A stretch of 42,682 nucleotides of DNA from Methylocystaceae bacterium (GCA_900299115.1 OMIO01000098.1:1-42682); one strand, 5' to 3'. Shown: positions 18,857-27,636, numbered from the stretch's first letter. Made by a program: numbers and translations. Notes: a model not told the origin generated them from the sequence alone.

Positions 18857-20200
18857 CTAATCATTCAAGGCGATTGATCGGTTTCGCGCGCTCGAGGGGG
18901 TAATTTCCAAAGCGGCGCGCGGCCAGGTGACGCGGACAATGGCGCCGGTGCGGGGCGGAGAAACATTCATGGTGTCAACTGTGGCGCCAGAGCGTTCCAG
19001 AAGCGTTTTGGCGATGAAAAGTCCAAGACCAAGGCCAGATTCAATATCCTTTTTTGTGCGACGGTCTGTTGGACGGCCACGCAGATAGGGATCGCCAAGG
19101 CGCTCTAACACGTCTGGCGAAAAGCCCGGGCCATCATCTTCAATTGTGATGGCAACAAGATTATTATTCCACACAGCGTCAACTCGAACCCGTGCATTGG
19201 AAAAATCCATGGCGTTTTCAACCAAATTGCCTAGGCCATAAATAATTGCCGGATTACGCGACAGCGCAGGCGGAGTTGAAGAGCCGCGTTTGGTCACCTC
19301 TAGCGCGACATCAAATTCGCGCTGCGGCTCAACGACTTCCTCAATCAACGTGTCCAGTGACTGGATGTTCATCACGCCGCCTTCATCCTCTGAATTGAGC
19401 GATTTTAGCTTGCCGAGGATTTCCCGACAGCGCGCAGATTCTTGCATAAGCAAAGCAAGGTCATCCCTGAGACTAGGCGTCGAGTCGGCGGATTTTTGCA
19501 GCTCTTTCACAATCAGGGTGATGGTGGCCAAAGGCGTGCCCAACTCATGCGCCGCCGCCGCTGCGAGACCGTCAAGTTGGGAAAGATGTTGTTCGCGCGC
19601 TAAAACAAGTTCTGTAGCAGAGAGCGCCGTTTCTAATAGACGCGCTTCATCGGCGACGCGGGCTGCATAAATGCCAATAAAGCTAGCGCTCAACGCCAGC
19701 GCCGCTAAAATACTAACGCGATAGAGCGGAGGGAATTTTAGCGCTTCATTTTCTCGCCAGGGCAAGGGCATATAATCAACAAAAAGAAATGGGGCGACCA
19801 CAAGCATCGAGACGCCAAGTAAAAATGTTAAATTTCTGGGAAGGGAGACCGCGGAAATTGTTACCGGAGCTAGAAAGAGCATCGCAAAGCCATTGGTCAG
19901 GCCGCCGGTAAGATAGAGTAAAAAGCCAAGCTGCAAAATATCGTACCCAAGCAGAAAAGCAGCTTCTATGTCGCCAAGACGAAAGCTGCGCGAAGTACCA
20001 AAGCGCAGACCAAAATTTAATGTTGCGGAAGCAACGATAAAAACGAAACATAAGCCAACAGGAAAATCGAATCCTAAAATAAAATAAACAAAGACGAGAG
20101 CGGCTGTTTGTCCAGAAATTGCAATCCATCGCAAAAAGATTAGCGTATCTAGACGGAGACGACGAACGTCATTGCCAAAGGTTTCTTGAGCGCTCGTCAT
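18857..20200 (-). CDS. regB: Redox sensor histidine kinase of the RegB/PrrB/ActS family
   Basis: Membrane histidine kinase partner of RegA. Six membrane helices occupy roughly residues 20-180. The phosphorylated histidine is H218 in AAAHELGTPLA. C258 in ARCREILG corresponds to the redox-active cysteine of RegB. The ATPase domain shows the N box GNLVENA (324-330), DDGPGF (355-360) and GLGLGLF (389-395). The ubiquinone-associated motif, GGxxNPF in classical RegB, reads GGLTNGF at residues 99-105, with glycine replacing proline. The gene starts 27 bases before... that is, upstream of it lies the squalene-synthase-like gene, 27 bases away on the same strand, so it may be expressed with the secDF run. 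regA follows. Confidence 0.93.
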   Translation of the reverse strand: MTSAQETFGNDVRRLRLDTLIFLRWIAISGQTAALVFVYFILGFDFPVGLCFVFIVASATLNFGLRFGTSRSFRLGDIEAAFLLGYDILQLGFLLYLTGGLTNGFAMLFLAPVTISAVSLPRNLTFLLGVSMLVVAPFLFVDYMPLPWRENEALKFPPLYRVSILAALALSASFIGIYAARVADEARLLETALSATELVLAREQHLSQLDGLAAAAAHELGTPLATITLIVKELQKSADSTPSLRDDLALLMQESARCREILGKLKSLNSEDEGGVMNIQSLDTLIEEVVEPQREFDVALEVTKRGSSTPPALSRNPAIIYGLGNLVENAMDFSNARVRVDAVWNNNLVAITIEDDGPGFSPDVLERLGDPYLRGRPTDRRTKKDIESGLGLGLFIAKTLLERSGATVDTMNVSPPRTGAIVRVTWPRAALEITPSSARNRSIALND

Positions 20201-20227
20201 AAAGCTTCATTCCATTGTTACGCGCGT

Positions 20228-21016
20228 TTAAAGCCCATAATTGCGCGCTGCGCGCCATAGACGCCATTGACGACGCAACGGCGAAATTGTGATCGGGCCT
20301 TGAGCTGGATCATAGTCCCTTTGCGCGAGTTGTTCCAGAAAAAGCGGTATGACAGAAGCAGGGAGTAAGGCCTCACGTCCTGATGTGAGCGCTCCTGAGG
20401 CGTGCAACGCCCTTTGATAATAGTCCTGCGCCAGTTTGATGAGCTGGCGACGAACTTTCGAATAATCTTGCGGACTTGTTGGGGAGCCATCAAGAGGAAT
20501 AAATTTTTGATCCGATGCGCAGAGCGTTCTGGTCAATCCAAGCGCCATTCCAGCGTCGTGAAAAGCGTTAGAGGGAGGAGCGCCAATAATTTTTGCCGCC
20601 CATTCTATTGGCGCAGCGCATGTGGAGCGGCAGTATGATTCTAAAGCTGCGCGTGTGGGCATGGGGTCATCGTAGAGATCAAAAATATGAGCTTCTAAGA
20701 GGCGTAAAAATTCTTCTCTAGGTAAAGCGTTACGGCGCATAACGTCACGCAGCGCATCTGCGACAGGATGAGCATGCGCGACGTCAAGATTGAGGCTTTC
20801 TAATGTATCGCTCCACCAGCGAAGTCTCATCTCACCCAAGAGAGGCTGCGAGACTTTAGCGCGAATGTCGCGGATTTCGGATACAAAGGCGTAGATGGCG
20901 TGGAGATCGCGGCGCACAGTGGCGGGGGCGAAAAGGCAGGCGAGCCAGAGATCTCTGTCCTGCTTGCGCAAATTAGCTTCGCAATGATCAAAATGATCAG
21001 GCATCGCCACTGTCAT
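20228..21016 (-). CDS. Squalene/phytoene synthase family protein, NDUFAF6-like
   Basis: A 262-residue all-helical protein of the squalene/phytoene synthase superfamily. Family sequence is clear: DLHAIYAFVSEIRDIR (residues 38-52), RLRWWSDTL (64-72) and the CRSTCAAPIEWAAKI helix. However, the two aspartate-rich motifs that bind Mg-diphosphate are not present: SEIRDIR stands where the first should be, and no DxxxD is seen near SDQKFIPLD. That points away from prenyl-transferase activity and towards the NDUFAF6 group, which takes part in complex I assembly in mitochondria. The ATG overlaps the stop codon of the Mth938-like (NDUFAF3-like) gene, another complex I factor homologue, which strengthens this reading. 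Function in bacteria is not established. Confidence 0.85.
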   Translation of the reverse strand: MTVAMPDHFDHCEANLRKQDRDLWLACLFAPATVRRDLHAIYAFVSEIRDIRAKVSQPLLGEMRLRWWSDTLESLNLDVAHAHPVADALRDVMRRNALPREEFLRLLEAHIFDLYDDPMPTRAALESYCRSTCAAPIEWAAKIIGAPPSNAFHDAGMALGLTRTLCASDQKFIPLDGSPTSPQDYSKVRRQLIKLAQDYYQRALHASGALTSGREALLPASVIPLFLEQLAQRDYDPAQGPITISPLRRQWRLWRAARNYGL

Positions 21017-21402
21017 GCGACAGCAATTAACAATGCGCCAGCGCGTCGACCTTCATCGGTGAGAAGATTAGAGGTTCGAACGGCGGCGCCAGTCGCCATC
21101 GTTTCACAACCAACGCCTGCAGCTTTCAATTTATTTTTATGCAAGGAGCTGATGGGCGTTAATTGGGCGCCTGAACCGATGATGAGTAAGTCGAGGCCCG
21201 CGGGTTCGGCTAAGGCAAGATCAATAAGCGCAGCATTGATGTCTTTGATATCGTCAAGAACAATTGCTCGAATGCCGCTGGGTAACGCGAGTATTGAGCC
21301 GCGGTGGGACATATCTGCAAAACGGAAGCCGCCGGCGCCATAATCATCAATCCTGTGACGGCCCGCAACATAGCCGGTTGCGGGGGGTGATGATGCTGTC
21401 AA
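21013..21402 (-). CDS. Mth938-like domain protein (NDUFAF3 homologue)
   Basis: A 129-residue protein with the Mth938 fold sequence: the IDDYGAGGFRFADMSHRGSI start, a middle AGLDLLIIGSGAQLTP strand-turn, and the GVGCETMATGAAVRTSNLL C-terminal part, as in human NDUFAF3 (C3orf60), a complex I assembly factor. Its start overlaps the secF stop by four bases, and its stop overlaps the start of the NDUFAF6-like gene by four bases, so three proteins are translationally coupled. The coupling to secF suggests a job in assembling membrane proteins or respiratory complexes; this is inference from context and family. No catalytic motif is visible. Confidence 0.88.
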   Translation of the reverse strand: MTASSPPATGYVAGRHRIDDYGAGGFRFADMSHRGSILALPSGIRAIVLDDIKDINAALIDLALAEPAGLDLLIIGSGAQLTPISSLHKNKLKAAGVGCETMATGAAVRTSNLLTDEGRRAGALLIAVA

Positions 21403-22451
21403 GCCTGCCTCGGTTTACGCGACTGAGCTGTTTTTTTCTTTACTGGCGCAGAGGGTGTCGGACCTTCGTTCTCAGGTGACTCTCCTGCGCTCTGACCATC
21501 TCGAAATTGCAATTCTTTTGACGCGGCCTCATGCGAGGCTACAGCCTTGTCGCCTTCTTCATTGCGGAGGCCAAGATAGATGAGCATTGGCGAGCAGATA
21601 AAGATTGACGAGTAAGTCGCAACAAAAATACCCCAAATCATCGCCAGCGAAAACGAGCGAATGACCTGGCCGCCGAAAGCGACAAGCGCGATCAGAGCGA
21701 GCATGACAGTTGTCGCCGTCATAATGGTGCGCGGAAGGACGGCATTGATCGACATATCGATCATTTGTGCTGTGCCGAGCTTTTTATATTTGCGCATATT
21801 TTCGCGGATACGATCGAGCACCACAACTGTTTCGTTTAGGGAGTAGCCTACAATTGTGAGAATGGCGGCAATTGAGGTTGTATTAAATTCAAGTTGAGTG
21901 ATGGAGAAAAAACCGACTGTCAGCAAAAGGTCATGCATCGTTGCAATGACGGCGCCCACTGCAAACTGCCATTCAAATCGAAACCAAAGATAGCTTAATA
22001 CCGCTAGGATCGAGAGAACAACGCCAAGCGTGCCAGATTGCACCAGTTCATTGGACACTCTTGGTCCAACAACTTCAACGCGACGGAGATCATAGTCATT
22101 GCCGAGCTTTTCACGCACACGTTCGACGGCGGCTTGCTGGGCGGCGTCGCCGCCAGGCTGTAAGCCGAAACGAAGCGTAGCGTCAGCTGGGTTGCCAAAG
22201 CCTTGAACTTCAATATCGCCAAGCTTTAAGCCTTCGCCTAAGCTGCGTAATACGCCAACTTCAGCTGAGCCATTTTTAGCCCGCAGTTCAATGACGGTGC
22301 CGCCGGCGAAATCAATGCCGAAATTCATTCCCTTGAAAACAAAAAGCGCAACGGCAATCAAGGAAAGAAGCGCAGAAAAAGGATAACTCACGCGTCTGAA
22401 ACGCATGAATGGGAATTTGGTGTTCTCCGGAGCGAGGCGCAGGAGTTTCAT
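21399..22451 (-). CDS. secF: Protein translocase subunit SecF
   Basis: Inner-membrane RND-type subunit that with SecD uses the proton gradient to pull exported proteins through SecYEG. It is 350 residues with a first membrane helix at about residues 20-40 followed directly by the GMNFGIDFAGGTVIELR segment typical of SecF. A periplasmic loop follows, and then five membrane helices including the VGYSLNETVVVLDRIREN signature. The C-terminal 60 residues are a charged cytoplasmic tail. It starts 15 bases after secD and overlaps the next gene. Length and order are normal. Confidence 0.97.
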   Translation of the reverse strand: MKLLRLAPENTKFPFMRFRRVSYPFSALLSLIAVALFVFKGMNFGIDFAGGTVIELRAKNGSAEVGVLRSLGEGLKLGDIEVQGFGNPADATLRFGLQPGGDAAQQAAVERVREKLGNDYDLRRVEVVGPRVSNELVQSGTLGVVLSILAVLSYLWFRFEWQFAVGAVIATMHDLLLTVGFFSITQLEFNTTSIAAILTIVGYSLNETVVVLDRIRENMRKYKKLGTAQMIDMSINAVLPRTIMTATTVMLALIALVAFGGQVIRSFSLAMIWGIFVATYSSIFICSPMLIYLGLRNEEGDKAVASHEAASKELQFRDGQSAGESPENEGPTPSAPVKKKTAQSRKPRQA

Positions 22452-22466
22452 GGATAGATGGCCTCT

Positions 22467-24062
22467 TTAAATCGGCAAACGCGTTGGACGCGCATAGTGA
22501 TACCAAATAGCGATCATCATCTGCGTCATCGTATAGGCAGTGATAATCGTTGTTAGAATGCCCAGCGCAAGAGATACGGCGAAGCCGCGAACAGGTCCGG
22601 TGCCTAGGAAATATAAAATCGCAGCTGCGACAAACATTGTGACATTGGAGTCAACAATTGTCGCAAAGGCGCGCTTGAAGCCCGCGTCAAGAGAGGCGAG
22701 GATAGTGCGTCCTGCATGATTTTCTTCTCGGATGCGTTCGTAAATCAACACATTCGAGTCGACCGCCATTCCAATGGTCAAGACAATCCCCGCGATGCCT
22801 GGCAAGGTTAGCGTTGATCCTAGCAAGACGAGACCAGCGAAAATAAAGGCGATATGCACAAAAAGCGCGAGATTGGCGAATACGCCAAAGACGCCATAAG
22901 TGATGAGCATATAAACAACAACTAAACCAGCGCCGACATAGGCTGCGCGTTTGCCTGCGTCGATAGAGTCTTGACCAAGGCCAGGACCAACGGTGCGTTC
23001 TTCAACAATATTGAGCTTTGCAGGAAGAGCGCCGGCGCGCAGAAGGATGGAAAGGTTGTTGGCTTCTTCTACGGTAAAGCGACCAGATATCTGACCTGAA
23101 CCGCCAGTAATTGGCGTTAAAATACGCGGCGCCGAAATTACCTTATTATCCAAAACGATCGCAAAGAGCCGGTCGACGTTTTTAGATGTGACTTCGCCAA
23201 ATCTTTGCGCGCCACGAATGTTGAAGCGGAAATTTACGACAGGTTCGCCGCTACGTTGTTGATCAAAGCCAGGCTGCGCGTCCGTTAAATCCTCGCCCTG
23301 CACCATAACCTGCTTTTCAATTGGCAGTTTTCCGGTTCCATCCTGCTGCTCGAGTTCTTCTGAGTCTGCTGGATTTTGACCGGCTTCGGCGACAAGTCGA
23401 AATTCAAGCTTAGCTGTTTGACCCAAGATTGTTTTGAGTTGTTCTGGATCTTGCAATCCGGGAACCTGCACAATAATGCGATCGTCGCCTTCGCGTTGAA
23501 TGGATGGCTCGCGCGTGCCCAGCGCATCGACGCGTCGACGAATAACCTCTATCGATTGATCAACCGCGCGTCGTGTTTTTTCAACGAGTCCCGCATCAGT
23601 TACTGTCAAACGAATTAAGCCATCTGGCGTTTCTTCCACATCAAGCGGCGAGTCGCCGCCGCCTCCTGTGCGCGCGCTGAAACCATTGCGAAGCAGACGG
23701 AGTTTAGGAAGGACCCGCTCTCGATCCGAAGCGTCTGCAACGCGAAGTTGAACGCCTCGCGGCGTAGCGCCAATGCCGCCCGTGATGGCGACTTTTTCTT
23801 CACGTAAGATACGACGAACGTCTTCCCGCAAGTTTTTGACTTGCGTTGTCAAAATATCAGCTTTGTCTACTTCAAGCATGACATGCGAGCCGCCTTGAAG
23901 ATCAAGGCCAAGCACGATTGTCGGCGGCGTGAGCCATGAAGGCAAACGTTCTTTCAAAGCTTCATAATGCGCAGGCGTTATCATGCTCGGCGCCACTACG
24001 AGGATGGCGGCAAGCGTCATCGCCACAATAGCGATGAATTTCCAGGTCGAGAATCGCAGCAT
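22467..24062 (-). CDS. secD: Protein translocase subunit SecD
   Basis: Partner of SecF in proton-driven completion of protein export. The 531 residues have an N-terminal membrane helix, then GLDLQGGSHVMLEVD, the large periplasmic P1 domain, and a C-terminal six-helix RND core. That core includes GLGQDSIDAGKRAAYVG and the highly conserved TLPGIAGIVLTIGMAVDSNVLIYERIREE stretch (cut here into its parts: the central GMAVDSNVLIYERIREE is diagnostic). It lies 58 bases after yajC and 15 before secF, the standard order. It is short compared with E. coli SecD (about 615), which is usual for alphaproteobacteria. Confidence 0.97.
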   Translation of the reverse strand: MLRFSTWKFIAIVAMTLAAILVVAPSMITPAHYEALKERLPSWLTPPTIVLGLDLQGGSHVMLEVDKADILTTQVKNLREDVRRILREEKVAITGGIGATPRGVQLRVADASDRERVLPKLRLLRNGFSARTGGGGDSPLDVEETPDGLIRLTVTDAGLVEKTRRAVDQSIEVIRRRVDALGTREPSIQREGDDRIIVQVPGLQDPEQLKTILGQTAKLEFRLVAEAGQNPADSEELEQQDGTGKLPIEKQVMVQGEDLTDAQPGFDQQRSGEPVVNFRFNIRGAQRFGEVTSKNVDRLFAIVLDNKVISAPRILTPITGGSGQISGRFTVEEANNLSILLRAGALPAKLNIVEERTVGPGLGQDSIDAGKRAAYVGAGLVVVYMLITYGVFGVFANLALFVHIAFIFAGLVLLGSTLTLPGIAGIVLTIGMAVDSNVLIYERIREENHAGRTILASLDAGFKRAFATIVDSNVTMFVAAAILYFLGTGPVRGFAVSLALGILTTIITAYTMTQMMIAIWYHYARPTRLPI

Positions 24063-24120
24063 CTTATCGCTATTTCTTCAAAGAGGTTGGGTCTGCGCGT
24101 TAATACGGCGCATGATGCGG

Positions 24121-24555
24121 TCAGGATTTTGTAGAAGCGGGCGCTTCTTTGACCGGCTCACCCTTAGCGCGGACTTCAACGATGGCGCTGCGCAATAGTC
24201 TTACGCGGACATTTGGCGCGATTTCTACTTCCACTTCATCGTCATCGATTGATTTTGTGACTTTGCCGATGATGCCGCTGGAGGTCACAAGCGTATCGCC
24301 GCGACGCACGTTGCGCAGCTGCGCCAGCTGCTCTTTTTCGCGACGCGCGCGAGGGCGGATAACAAGAATATACACTATGCCCATGACGACAAAGATAGGC
24401 ACTAACTGAGCAAACAGATCCGGAAGAGAGGGCTGCTGGGCCGCTGGGTCTGGCTGCGCCCCGGAGGCCTGAGTCGCCGTGGTCATTGGCGGCGTGGATT
24501 GAGCAGGGGCCGCCGGCTGAGGCGTTTGCGCCATGGCGTCCGGGATCAATTTCAT
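24121..24555 (-). CDS. yajC: Preprotein translocase subunit YajC
   Basis: Small accessory protein of the SecDF-YajC complex with one membrane helix (about residues 48-66, LFAQLVPIFVVMGIVYILVI). It is followed by the conserved cytoplasmic region RPRARREKEQLAQL, GDTLVTSSGIIGKV and the beta-strand segment ending VRLLRSAIVEV. At 144 residues it is longer than E. coli YajC (110), because of a Pro/Ala/Gln-rich N-terminus of about 45 residues. An internal ATG could shorten it. It heads the secDF run and has a plausible promoter upstream. Confidence 0.94.
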   Translation of the reverse strand: MKLIPDAMAQTPQPAAPAQSTPPMTTATQASGAQPDPAAQQPSLPDLFAQLVPIFVVMGIVYILVIRPRARREKEQLAQLRNVRRGDTLVTSSGIIGKVTKSIDDDEVEVEIAPNVRVRLLRSAIVEVRAKGEPVKEAPASTKS

Positions 24556-24623
24556 TGTGTTATCTCTTCATGTCTTAGGACGCATCGCGCAGTAAGCGGG
24601 ATGCGAGGCTGGAATGGGCGCGG

Positions 24624-24651
24624 ACTATAGCCGCTCACTTGCCGAAAGCAA
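24624..24651 (-). promoter_or_regulatory. Candidate promoter of the yajC-secDF run
   Basis: On the minus strand TTGCTT (24646-24651) and TATAGT (24624-24629) are 16 bases apart, about 70 bases before the yajC ATG. The -10 hexamer matches the consensus at five of six positions. It would serve yajC, secD, secF and the two coupled genes after them. Confidence 0.45.
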
Positions 24652-24704
24652 TGCCGATCGGGCTAGAGCGGCTGGTTTTCCGGTCTCTTGAGGGTTGAAT
24701 CGTC

Positions 24705-25865
24705 TTAATGGCCGGATAATTCCTCTGTAAGCCGCCGCATGAAATCGATACAGGCGGAAAGCTGAGAAATGTCGATAAACTCGTTTGGCTGGTGCGCTTG
24801 CTCGATACTGCCTGGGCCGCAAACGACGGTGGGCGCGCCTGCACGCTGAAAATGACCGGCTTCCGTCGCATAGGGCACTGCAATGGTCGCATTTCGACGC
24901 GCTGCGCGTAGGGCGAGCGACTCGGCGGGAGAGCCAATTTCAGGTCTGAGTCCGGGCACCTCATTTTCTAAGATGGTTTCAATGCCTGTTAGCGGGAAGT
25001 GTTTGAAAATTTCCTCATGAAGCGACTGGGCGTAATGCGCCAATTGATCTGCGACATAAGCGGGCGCAAGGCCCGGCAATCCTCGCGCTTCCCAGTGGAA
25101 AGCGCAATCTCTAGCGACGATATTGCGGGCCGTGCCGCCCTGAATCATGCCTACATGAACGCTCGACCAGGGTGGATCAAAGCGCCCGCTGGGATCTCCA
25201 AGCAATCGCAGTTTTGCGCCAATACGCTCCAGCTCGACGACGAGCTGGCAAGCGATATGGACTGCGCTAACGCCGCGATGAAGATTGGCTGAGTGAATTT
25301 CAAAGCCTGTAACGCGGGTGATGTGGGTAGACACGCTTTTATGCGCATCGGCGACTTGCATAGAGGTCGGCTCGCCCACGATCACCGCCGCGGGCATGGG
25401 TAAGTCAACGCCCATGCGATGAATAACGTCAAGAGGGCCCCGACAGGTGGTTTCCTCATCATAACTCAACAAAATATGGATTGGCCGTGAGAGCGCTGCG
25501 GTTTTAAAATGCGGGATCATCGCGAGGCAGATCGCGCCAAAGGCCTTCATATCGACAACGCCTCGCCCCCAGAGGCGGGAGGGATCTCGAACCATTGAAA
25601 AAGGGTTTGTTTTCCAGTCCTGGCCCTCAACGGGCACAACGTCTGTGTGGCCTGACAAAAGGACGCCCCCAGAGATTTGGGGGCCGATCGTTGCAAAGAT
25701 GGCCGCCTTATCGCCATTGGCGTTGGGCGCTCGGATAAAAGGAATATTCTGCGCCGTCAGATACTCCGCCACAAAATCAATTAGGGGCAGATTAGATTTG
25801 GAGCTCTCTGTGTCAAAAGCGACAAGGCGGCCTGTTAAATCGATTGCTTGTTCAAGGAGATCCAT
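24705..25865 (-). CDS. argE: Acetylornithine deacetylase (M20 family)
   Basis: Zinc-dependent amidohydrolase that removes the acetyl group from N-acetylornithine in arginine synthesis. Metal-binding residues are readable: H73 and D75 in SGHTDVVP, D105 in GRGVVDMKAF, E137 and E138 in DEET, E165 in VGEPT, plus a late histidine in TEAGHFQRAG. The 386 residues and the NATIAVPYATEAG region match the ArgE subgroup rather than DapE, though both belong to M20. The start overlaps the apaG stop by one base (TAATG), so translation is coupled. Substrate assignment is by overall family resemblance. Confidence 0.9.
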   Translation of the reverse strand: MDLLEQAIDLTGRLVAFDTESSKSNLPLIDFVAEYLTAQNIPFIRAPNANGDKAAIFATIGPQISGGVLLSGHTDVVPVEGQDWKTNPFSMVRDPSRLWGRGVVDMKAFGAICLAMIPHFKTAALSRPIHILLSYDEETTCRGPLDVIHRMGVDLPMPAAVIVGEPTSMQVADAHKSVSTHITRVTGFEIHSANLHRGVSAVHIACQLVVELERIGAKLRLLGDPSGRFDPPWSSVHVGMIQGGTARNIVARDCAFHWEARGLPGLAPAYVADQLAHYAQSLHEEIFKHFPLTGIETILENEVPGLRPEIGSPAESLALRAARRNATIAVPYATEAGHFQRAGAPTVVCGPGSIEQAHQPNEFIDISQLSACIDFMRRLTEELSGH

Positions 25866-26257
25866 TAATTGAGCGTCGGTTTTGAGAGGGGGCTGTCGAG
25901 GGAAAAAGCCGGGATCATCACGTCAAAAGACTCCCCATTATCAGTAATCATCCGGTAGCTGCCTTGCATCATGCCTGAGGATGCGCACAAGGGGCAGCCA
26001 GAGGCATAGCGGAATATATCTCCGGGTTCGAGCATGGGTTGTTCACCGACAACTCCAGGTCCGCGAACTTCTTCACGCCGTCCATTGGCGTCAATGATGA
26101 GCCAATGCCGCGAGAGGAGTTGAACCCTTTGCGTCCCAAGATTGGCGATCTCAATTGTATAAGACCAGAAAAAACGGCCTTGTTCAGGGTCAGATCGATC
26201 CGGCATAAAATCCGGGATCGCTGTTACCTGAATATGATTTGTAATCGCGACGTACAT
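25865..26257 (-). CDS. apaG: ApaG domain protein (Co2+/Mg2+ efflux protein ApaG)
   Basis: A 130-residue protein with an FN3-like beta sandwich. The diagnostic stretch is GPGVVGEQPMLEPGD (66-80), followed by YASGCPL (84-90) and MMQGSYRM (96-103). In enterobacteria apaG is linked to magnesium and cobalt phenotypes and to ApaH, but its biochemical role is not settled. The neighbours here do not help: it is coupled by a one-base overlap to argE, and metZ lies 82 bases upstream in the same direction. The metZ-apaG-argE order hints at an amino-acid-synthesis transcript. Confidence 0.95.
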   Translation of the reverse strand: MYVAITNHIQVTAIPDFMPDRSDPEQGRFFWSYTIEIANLGTQRVQLLSRHWLIIDANGRREEVRGPGVVGEQPMLEPGDIFRYASGCPLCASSGMMQGSYRMITDNGESFDVMIPAFSLDSPLSKPTLN

Positions 26258-26339
26258 AGTCCTTTAAATAGTGCGCCAGCTTGCCAGGTCGACGTCTTAT
26301 TGTGAGAAACGCCTGAGCTGGGGTTAAGGGCTTTGGCCG

Positions 26340-27542
26340 TTAGTTTTTAATCGCAGCAAGCCCGGCGCCAAGATCCTCTAAAAGATCCTCAATATCTTCA
26401 AGTCCCACAGATAAGCGCAGCATACCCTCACTTATACCCAAGGCGGCGCGCGCTTCTGGCGTTAGGCGCTGATGGGTTGTTGTGGCTGGGTGGGTGATAA
26501 GGCTTTTTGCGTCGCCTAAATTATTCGAGATTTTGATGAGCTCTAACTTATTAGCCAATTTAAACGCTGCTGCTTTTCCGCCTAAGACATCAAAGCTCAC
26601 TAATGTTCCGCCACCAGTCATTTGCTTGTGCGCAAGTTCAGCTTGAGGATGGTCTTTACGAAATGGATAGAGCACGCGAGCGATAGATTTTTGTTCAGCC
26701 AGGAAATCCGCGATCAGGCTGGCGCTTTTAGTTTGTTGCGCTACGCGGAGTGGTAAAGTTTCCAGTCCTTTCAGCATGACCCAAGCATTAAAGGGCGACA
26801 TTGCGGGACCGGTTTGACGTAAAAAATTATGAATGCTTTCATCAATAATCGCTTGAGAGGCCAATATGACGCCGCCAAGACAGCGGCCTTGTCCATCGAT
26901 ATGTTTCGTCGCAGAATAAACAACAACGTCAGCGCCAAGCTCGAGAGGTTTTTGCAACAATGGCGTAGCGAAAACATTATCAACTACGAGTTTGGCGCCA
27001 GCTTCATGCGCAATATCGGCGATCGCCTTTATATCGTAAATTTCAAGGCCTGGATTCGTTGGGCTTTCAAGGAAAAAAATCTTAGTTTCCTTGCGAACTG
27101 CTTCTTTCCATTTTGCTAGATCGGCGCCTTCCACCAAGGTCGTAGCAACGCCAAGTTGTGGAAGAAGATTTTCAGCAACGTAAAGACAGGAGCCGAATAA
27201 AGCGCGCGCCGCAACAACATGATCGCCTGCTTTGAGTTGCGCAAGCATGCTTGCCGTAACCGCCGCCATTCCGCTCGCTGTCGCTCGCGCCGCTTCTGCG
27301 CCTTCCAGTAGACACATGCGTTGTTCAAACATCGCGACAGTGGGATTTGAAAAGCGAGAGTAAATGAAGCCGGGATCTTCGCCTTTAAATCGCGCTTCAG
27401 CTGCTTCCATTGTTGGATAAGCAAAACTTTGAGTTAGAAACAGAGCCTCGGATAATTCGCCAAAATGAGAGCGCAGGGCGCCTCCATGCACAAGCTGCGT
27501 GGCGGGACGAAATTTTCTTGGCGGCGCATCGGCGACCATCAT
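26340..27542 (-). CDS. metZ: O-succinylhomoserine sulfhydrylase
   Basis: PLP enzyme of the Cys/Met metabolism family that makes homocysteine directly from O-succinylhomoserine and sulfide in methionine synthesis. The PLP lysine lies in VYSATKHIDGQG (K213 from the start used here). YSRFSNPTVAMFE and ESPTNPGLEIYDI are typical family segments. I chose the ATG pair at 27542/27539 because AAAGGA lies just upstream and the protein then begins MMVADAPPRKFRPATQ. The frame runs on to an ATG at 27593 whose GAGGGGG is too close to the codon. Cystathionine gamma-synthase is the main alternative, but alphaproteobacterial proteins of this sequence type are MetZ. A possible regulatory leader lies upstream. 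Confidence 0.9.
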   Translation of the reverse strand: MMVADAPPRKFRPATQLVHGGALRSHFGELSEALFLTQSFAYPTMEAAEARFKGEDPGFIYSRFSNPTVAMFEQRMCLLEGAEAARATASGMAAVTASMLAQLKAGDHVVAARALFGSCLYVAENLLPQLGVATTLVEGADLAKWKEAVRKETKIFFLESPTNPGLEIYDIKAIADIAHEAGAKLVVDNVFATPLLQKPLELGADVVVYSATKHIDGQGRCLGGVILASQAIIDESIHNFLRQTGPAMSPFNAWVMLKGLETLPLRVAQQTKSASLIADFLAEQKSIARVLYPFRKDHPQAELAHKQMTGGGTLVSFDVLGGKAAAFKLANKLELIKISNNLGDAKSLITHPATTTHQRLTPEARAALGISEGMLRLSVGLEDIEDLLEDLGAGLAAIKN

Positions 27543-27636
27543 CAATCCTTTCAGCGCGCGGCGGGCGAAGTCGCGCAAAATGAGGCGTTTCATTCCCCCT
27601 CAAATGCTTTGTTTGTTCAAAGCCTAGGGCGGAACG

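Noticed and set aside
21070-21085. GGTTCGAA, which resembles the T-arm of a tRNA
   Set aside because: No acceptor stem or anticodon arm can be drawn around it, and it lies inside the Mth938-like coding sequence. I found no tRNA in the window.
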